A DNA stretch of 64,000 nucleotides from Paraspadella gotoi (lineage: Eukaryota; Chaetognatha). Positions 59,960 to 64,000 of this stretch are shown one piece after another. Numbering within the stretch: the first letter of the stretch is position 1; every line of letters begins with the position of its first letter. Below the pieces are notes generated by a model that ran no database searches, was not told the DNA's origin, and worked only from the letters and a program-made list of their open reading frames with translations. The DNA lies in contig CM119269.1 in assembly GCA_051294375.1 (NCBI GenBank), positions 17,927,026-17,991,025 of the forward strand, given 5' to 3'. Position numbers and translations under genes: made by a program.

Positions 59960-61260
59960 TGTCGCGAAGGCGTCGTCGTCGTCGTCGTCGTCGTGTCGTC
60001 TGAGCCGCGAAAGCGAGGAGACGGACCGTCCTGGGGAAGAGAATGATTGCTTTATGACTGATTGATTGTTGATAAGAGTCATACATATTGGCGATTGAAT
60101 AGATTTAGAAAATTAAAGATTGATTGATCGATAGAAAGAAATATCGATTTATTGATTGGTTAATGATCGGTTGATTAATTTAATAATCGATTGATTGATA
60201 ATTGATTGATTGCTTACCTCGATTTGATGTCGATTTGGAGACGCTTCGGACTTACGATCGCGTTGGAGCGACATTCGTTCACATCAGAAAGTGAGGATCT
60301 GTTGACCTGTCAAAGTGAAAATGTAACGTTAATGTAACTCGGGCTATGTGAAATGTAAGCCAGTATTGATAAATCATTCATAAAATTATCGCAAACAAAA
60401 ATGACGTGTCACAAGTATTTATAAAATTTTAGAATCACATATGACAAAGTCAATCACATTTATCACAACTGCCTATCACAACTCACTGGAAAGGCACCCA
60501 GCCTCCTCAATCACATTTATCACAACTGCCTATCACAACTCAATGAGAAAGGCGACCCTGACTTCTCAATCATATTTATCACAAGTGCATATCACAACTC
60601 CTGGCGAAAGGCGACCCTGCCTCCTCAATCACATTTATCACAACTGCCTATCACAACTCACTGGAAAGGGCAAACCTGCCTCCTCAATCAATATATCACA
60701 ACTGCCTATCACAACTACTGGGAAAGGCGTCCCTGCCTCCTCAATCAGAATCCGTCGATCAAATGAGTCAGAATTTTCGATTCGTCGTCCGTCGTTGTTG
60801 TTGTTATCCTCTCGGACGCCGCGGGTCAAACCGGCGCCGTTCGCTTCTTTCTCGGCGTCATTTCGATCGAGCGGACGTCGATTCTTTATACGTCAAAAGG
60901 GCTGCGTCGTTATGGCGGCGTTGAGAGACGAGCGGCGACGTGAGGGTGAGTTTGGTGAGACGAGTCGGTGAGTCGGAGTTTGATTGAGGAAGAGGAGAAG
61001 ATTGAAGGAGGATGACTGACCAATAGGCGTTCGAGTTTCCGCCGTCGTTACGTCGCGTGGGAGACGAAGGAGCTTTCCTATTGTCGAACGGGTTGAAAGG
61101 ATTGTGTTTCGCCGACCAATGGGGAAGCGGGATTTTGTAACCAAGGGGGAATGGATTTCGACCAATGGGAAGCGGGATTTGTAACCAATGAGGAAGAAGG
61201 ATTCCTCGCAATGTCTTTGGAGTCGCGAGGAAGCTGCTGCTGCTGCTGCTGCTGCTGCTG

Positions 61261-61331
<71 letters not shown>

Positions 61332-62572
61332 GTTGTTGTTGTTGTTGTTGTTTTGTTGTAACTTTTCTGTTGTAGTTGCTGCAGCTGTTGTTTCGATCTT
61401 TGTCCTTGCGATTTAGTGAGTTTTAGCGATTTTTGCTGTAAGCGAATTCGACTGCTGATTTTGATGTTGCTGCTGTTGGGCTCCGGCGGCGCCTTTGCTT
61501 TAGCCACGACCCCGGTTTCTCTTTTGGGCGCCGTGTGAGGGAGTCCTCCGTGAACGCCGTGTCCTACAGGCGACGCCGTGGAATCTAGCGGCGACGATAC
61601 AGGGGGCGTAATTGAGCACGGAGTCATTGTGGGCGGCGTCGATGTGAGTGGTGTCGATGTGGGCGGCGTCGATGTGGGCGCCGTCATTGTGGTCGGCGCC
61701 ACGGGTTTAGAGGCGGCGCCGTTTTGACTCGTCGCCGGAAAATGAAGAGAAAGCGCCGGGTGACGCCGCCAATTTGCCGGCGTCAAAGGCGCCGAGACAG
61801 AGAACGCCATCGGAAGCGGCGTCGAAGCCAACGCCGGCGACGTCACGCCCACGCGAATTGCGTGGCGGCGTCGCCCGGCATCGTTAACGCACGTAACGGG
61901 TGGAATGGTTCCGTGTTGCTGCAGGTGCTGCTGTATTTGTTGTTGTTGCTGTAGCTGTTGTTGTTGCTGCAGTTGCTGCTGTTGTTGAAGGGCGGCGAGG
62001 GCTGCGGCGACGGTTGGTTGGTGGCGTTGCGGGTTTTGTCGGTGGACGCGCCTGAAAAAAGACAAGAAAAGACGCAATTTTCAAGTAAGTTTAATAATTA
62101 AATAATAATTAAGGAAAATCGCTCTTGCGAAATTGGCCTGGGTTGTCTAACAGTTCAAGATAAAAAATATTTAAACAATTCACATTGTTAAATAAATAAT
62201 GAAGCTTCCTTTAGCTTTCTCAGATTGCCATGCAAAAAGTACAAGTCTTTATTTCTCAGGAAGAGCTCAATGATCACGTGCTGCTCCACGCGGGAACTTT
62301 GGAAAATTACGCCCACGACCGAAAAATAAAACAAAAGATCCGATTGAGATTTTCTTTCCTTTGCCAAATTACAAAGTTAATTATTGACTAATGAGCCTTC
62401 CTTAATTAGGCCATTATAATTACCTACCTTTTGAATATTTCTATTGTTAATATTCCCATGAGTTGAGCGACACTTCCACCCGGGGAGCCAATGGAACTTC
62501 CGGTTTCTGTGGGCGAGTTGCCCTGCGGGGTGACGGCGGAAGAAAACGACTCGTTGTCGTCGTCGTCGAAAT
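55364..62572 (-). CDS. ph: Polyhomeotic (PRC1 Polycomb protein), gene extent
   Basis: Chromatin silencing protein of Polycomb repressive complex 1. Visible exons (- strand): 62572-62428 (acidic/Ser, [16 protein letters not shown]), 62051 onwards to about 61370 (Gln-rich, then Thr/Pro-rich), about 60830-60730 (HD1), 60306-60218 ([20 protein letters not shown]), about 60025-59860, 59611-59313 and 58929-58695 (FCS finger), 58304-58083, about 57362-57145 ([16 protein letters not shown]), about 56455-56214 (SPPTPPES), 55555-55364 (SAM). The domain order HD1-FCS-SAM is diagnostic. Low-complexity Gln, Asn, Thr and Ala tracts resemble polyhomeotic N-termini. Frames break in HD1, the exon at 59313 and SAM. 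The 5' end is not identified and may lie beyond 62572. Identity is sure; exon borders are partly inferred. Confidence 0.8.
55560..55890 (+). repeat. (GGAA)n/(GGGA)n purine tract, polyhomeotic last intron
   Basis: Interrupted GGAAG and GAGGAGG units. On the - strand this gives the pyrimidine-rich tract before the SAM exon acceptor. Confidence 0.9.
56100..56210 (+). repeat. (ATCC)n microsatellite
   Basis: CCATCCATCC tetramers with variants, just downstream (in gene sense) of the donor of the exon at 56214. Confidence 0.9.
58083..58304 (-). CDS. ph: Polyhomeotic exon after the FCS finger
   Basis: Acceptor TTTTCTCTCCAG, donor GTGAGA. Two frames are open across it. One gives [20 protein letters not shown], resembling the FRLKRKK stretch that follows the FCS finger in PHC proteins. 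The other gives [15 protein letters not shown] and is the one joined in phase from the exon at 58695. Which is used depends on frame errors upstream. Confidence 0.6.
58341..58415 (+). repeat. (CT)n microsatellite
   Basis: CT tract in the polyhomeotic intron between the FCS exon and the next exon. Confidence 0.9.
58471..58632 (+). mobile_element. Dispersed repeat R1, 5'-truncated copy
   Basis: Ends TTGTACCAATTTCATAATA like the other copies and starts in mid-repeat (GAGTCTTGAAAGAAAGC). It lies in a polyhomeotic intron, antisense to the gene. Confidence 0.75.
58695..59611 (-). CDS. ph: Polyhomeotic FCS-type zinc finger exons
   Basis: Exon 59611-59313 ends [14 protein letters not shown] and exon 58929-58695 begins [20 protein letters not shown], then RYN, joined in phase 0. 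The result is C-x2-C-x15-FCS-x2-C, the FCS finger of polyhomeotic that binds RNA and nucleic acids. All four zinc ligands are present. The upstream part of the first exon has a TGA in the joined frame near 59565 and protein-like stretches in other frames ([15 protein letters not shown]), so at least one frame error is likely there. Confidence 0.85.
59880..60000 (+). repeat. (GTC)n trinucleotide tract in a polyhomeotic exon
   Basis: On the - strand it gives (GAC/ACG/CGA)n, that is Asp, Thr or Arg runs depending on frame, within the exon between acceptor CCCCAG (60025) and donor GTGAGG (about 59858). Confidence 0.7.
60452..60742 (-). repeat. 58-bp minisatellite derived from the end of the polyhomeotic HD1 exon
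   Basis: Five units of 57-59 bp, + strand consensus AATCACATTTATCACAACTG then CCTATCACAACTC and a GGAAAGGC...CCTCCTC end. On the - strand each unit repeats codons of HD1 (IEEAGxPFP) followed by a potential donor (CCAGTGAGT or CCAGTAGT). Confidence 0.85.
60730..60830 (-). CDS. ph: Polyhomeotic homology domain I (HD1) exon
   Basis: The - strand reads [19 protein letters not shown], then after a one-base deletion near 60748 (V/L)[13 protein letters not shown] proteins have ILTHVIEGFVIQEGAEPFPV here. HD1 is the conserved motif just N-terminal to the FCS finger and is important for polyhomeotic contacts in PRC1. The acceptor is not clear; the exon end falls within the minisatellite. Confidence 0.8.
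61220..61358 (+). repeat. (GCT)n(GTT)n trinucleotide tract
   Basis: On the - strand this is (AAC)n(AGC)n, encoding a long Asn (or Thr) run and then Ala/Ser in the frame of the Gln-rich exon. Similar homopolymer tracts occur in polyhomeotic proteins, so it may be translated. Confidence 0.85.
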
Positions 62573-64000
62573 CTTATTGGTCGAAGAGAAAGACTTTGGC
62601 TTCTGATTGGACGAAGATGAGACTCCGACCGACGGAATCGAGATGCTCTGTTGAAATGAAAACAAACAAATGATTAAGTATTAAAAGATTAATTTATTAA
62701 AGATTTTAAAAACGATTTTACTAATTTCTACTGATTACAAAGTTACAATATTACATATGACATATTTTCCGGAAAACAACATTTATCATCCCCATCCCAA
62801 TTATTAGATAAATAATATTAGATTTCGTTAATTTAACATAGAGATTATAGAAATTAGAAATACAATAAAGAAAAAAATAATACGATTATATTTATAATTT
62901 TTTTCTAAAATTAAAATTGTTCTTTCGGCAATGATATATTTAAATTCATTAATATTTTAAATTTATAACGAAATATTTTTGACAATTGTTTTTAAAATAG
63001 CATAAAATTAATAATGGGATAACTCCAACAGAAACATTTAGTTTTTACAAATTAGGCATGCAAAATAATTGACAGATGACAGATGGACTATTGACAAAAT
63101 AGTTGACCAGAATCACTCGACAGATAATAAAACGATTTTACATTGTCGTCGTTGTCAACCATTTAAATGTTAAATTGTTATATAATATTACTGACAGCTG
63201 ATTTAAACAGAATTACAGACGAGACAACTAAAGAGATGGGCTGATTGTGCATGACAGTTTAATCAGTCCCACCTTCAGCGCCGACAGCGGATCAACATCA
63301 ACATCGCCGCCGCTGCCGACTCAGCCTCGCCGCATTCCCGCCGCCGACGCAACGACGCCGCAGCGATCTGTCGCAAATGCGCCGCCGAGAGTCCGACCGA
63401 CGCCGGAAATAATCCGGCGCCGTTAAGCAGCGCGAGAGATGATACTCGTTGAGAGCGGCGACGGCGGCGGCGGCGTATCTCGGGTCGGCGCGGCGTCGGG
63501 CGGATAGGGTGAGTCGGTAGCGGCAGCGGCGGGAAAAGAAGAAACAGTGCCGGAAAAGGAAAGTGAAGTGCCGGAATAAAGAGAAGAAGAGACGGAGGAA
63601 CTCGGCGTTGACTGAGAGAGAGAGGAGAGAGAGAGAGAGAGACGCCGTGGGAAAAGGAGGAAAGACGAAAGGCTAACGCGCCGGCCGATGAATCCACATT
63701 GCTCTTCCCACTTTCATAGGAAAAACCTGACTTTATCTTCTTCCCTCGCTCTTTTTTTTTCAAAATTTCATTTTCTTGCACCATATGAGCGCGAATTATG
63801 GCGGAGAGAGGAGAGGAAGGGAGATAAGAAGGAAGGAAGAAAGGCGAAAGGAAACGGTTCAACGAATTCTAATGGCGTCACCCACCCCTTCCTCACGATG
63901 GAATAAAATGGCACCGAAATCGTCGCAAAAAAGTGACGGGAAAAGGAAACATGTTCTCTGCTCTCTCTCTGCTCTCTCTCTCTCTCTCTCTCTCTCTCTC
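62573..64000. other. Upstream of polyhomeotic exons; GC-rich block and microsatellites
   Basis: 62680-63230 is AT-rich with nothing recognised. 63270-63680 is GC/CpG-rich, and the - strand frame VGSGGDVDVDPLSALK precedes a donor-like GTGGGA at 63269, so it may be the 5' exon or CpG-rich promoter of polyhomeotic; this is unproven. CGTGGGAA occurs near 63647. (CT)n starts at 63962 and runs off the window. Confidence 0.35.

Noticed and set aside
60452-60742. CRISPR-like array
   Set aside because: Units are contiguous with no spacers, and the DNA is animal. It is a minisatellite.
61151-61375. Poly-Cys/poly-Val open frame on the + strand
   Set aside because: A shadow of the (GCT)n(GTT)n tract; the - strand frame belongs to polyhomeotic.
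63275-63862. 195-codon - strand open frame
   Set aside because: Its N-terminal half is low-complexity Ser/Leu from CT tracts. A short piece of the GC-rich block may be a polyhomeotic 5' exon, but this frame is not supported.

Overview
This is nuclear DNA from an animal. The genes carry many short GT-AG introns, and three families are recognisable: an aminergic GPCR, Hey (bHLH-Orange) and the Polycomb gene polyhomeotic. The window is also full of (GA)n, (TTTC)n and trinucleotide microsatellites, short retroelements and foldback elements. I take it to be a bilaterian invertebrate; the sequence does not let me name a phylum. CpG is common in the GC-rich blocks, so there is no strong sign of CpG decay.

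Layout. (1) 602-7054, + strand: a nine-exon class A aminergic GPCR, closest by motif to 5-HT7/5-HT1-type serotonin receptors. It contains an assembly gap, a SINE-like repeat and a 3'-anchored repeat in its introns. (2) 7055-11630: AT-rich and gene-free, dominated by a 2.3 kb element with perfect 31-bp terminal inverted repeats and a 4-bp target duplication. (3) 11803-32336, + strand: three tandem, head-to-tail paralogues (610, 612 and 610 codons). Each has 11 exons with conserved intron phases. All three encode secreted, extremely cysteine-rich proteins ending in a pentraxin-like domain, and a broken fragment of a fourth copy lies between the second and third. This cluster is the best candidate for an undescribed system. 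SINEs, a miniature LTR retrotransposon plus a solo LTR, and foldback elements have inserted in and around it. (4) 32337-40650: no convincing exons; microsatellites, GC/CpG-rich blocks and a cluster of seven CACGTG E-boxes. (5) 40657-52047: a Hey gene on the - strand (Orange domain and Ala/Ser-rich C-terminus) and a noisy inverted copy of it, arranged as a palindrome about an N gap. This looks like an assembly artefact, and the following 6.5 kb looks like uncorrected sequence. (6) 55364-62572, - strand: polyhomeotic, with a Gln/Thr/Asn-rich region, homology domain I (HD1), FCS zinc finger and C-terminal SAM domain. It carries several single-base frame breaks, and two minisatellites of about 60 bp grow out of the 3' ends of its HD1 and SAM exons.

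How the genes relate. The GPCR (signalling at the membrane), Hey (Notch-responsive repressor) and polyhomeotic (PRC1 silencing) are independent genes that happen to be neighbours. Only the three cysteine-rich pentraxin genes form a functional cluster. Their signal peptides, TATA promoters in the first two, tandem duplication and dense disulphide potential suggest abundant extracellular structural, adhesive or defence proteins; this role is inference.

Reading-frame quality differs across the window. The tandem cluster and GPCR exons 2-9 are error-free, whereas GPCR exon 1, polyhomeotic and the Hey region carry indels. Breaks outside the cluster should therefore be treated first as sequence error and only second as pseudogenisation.
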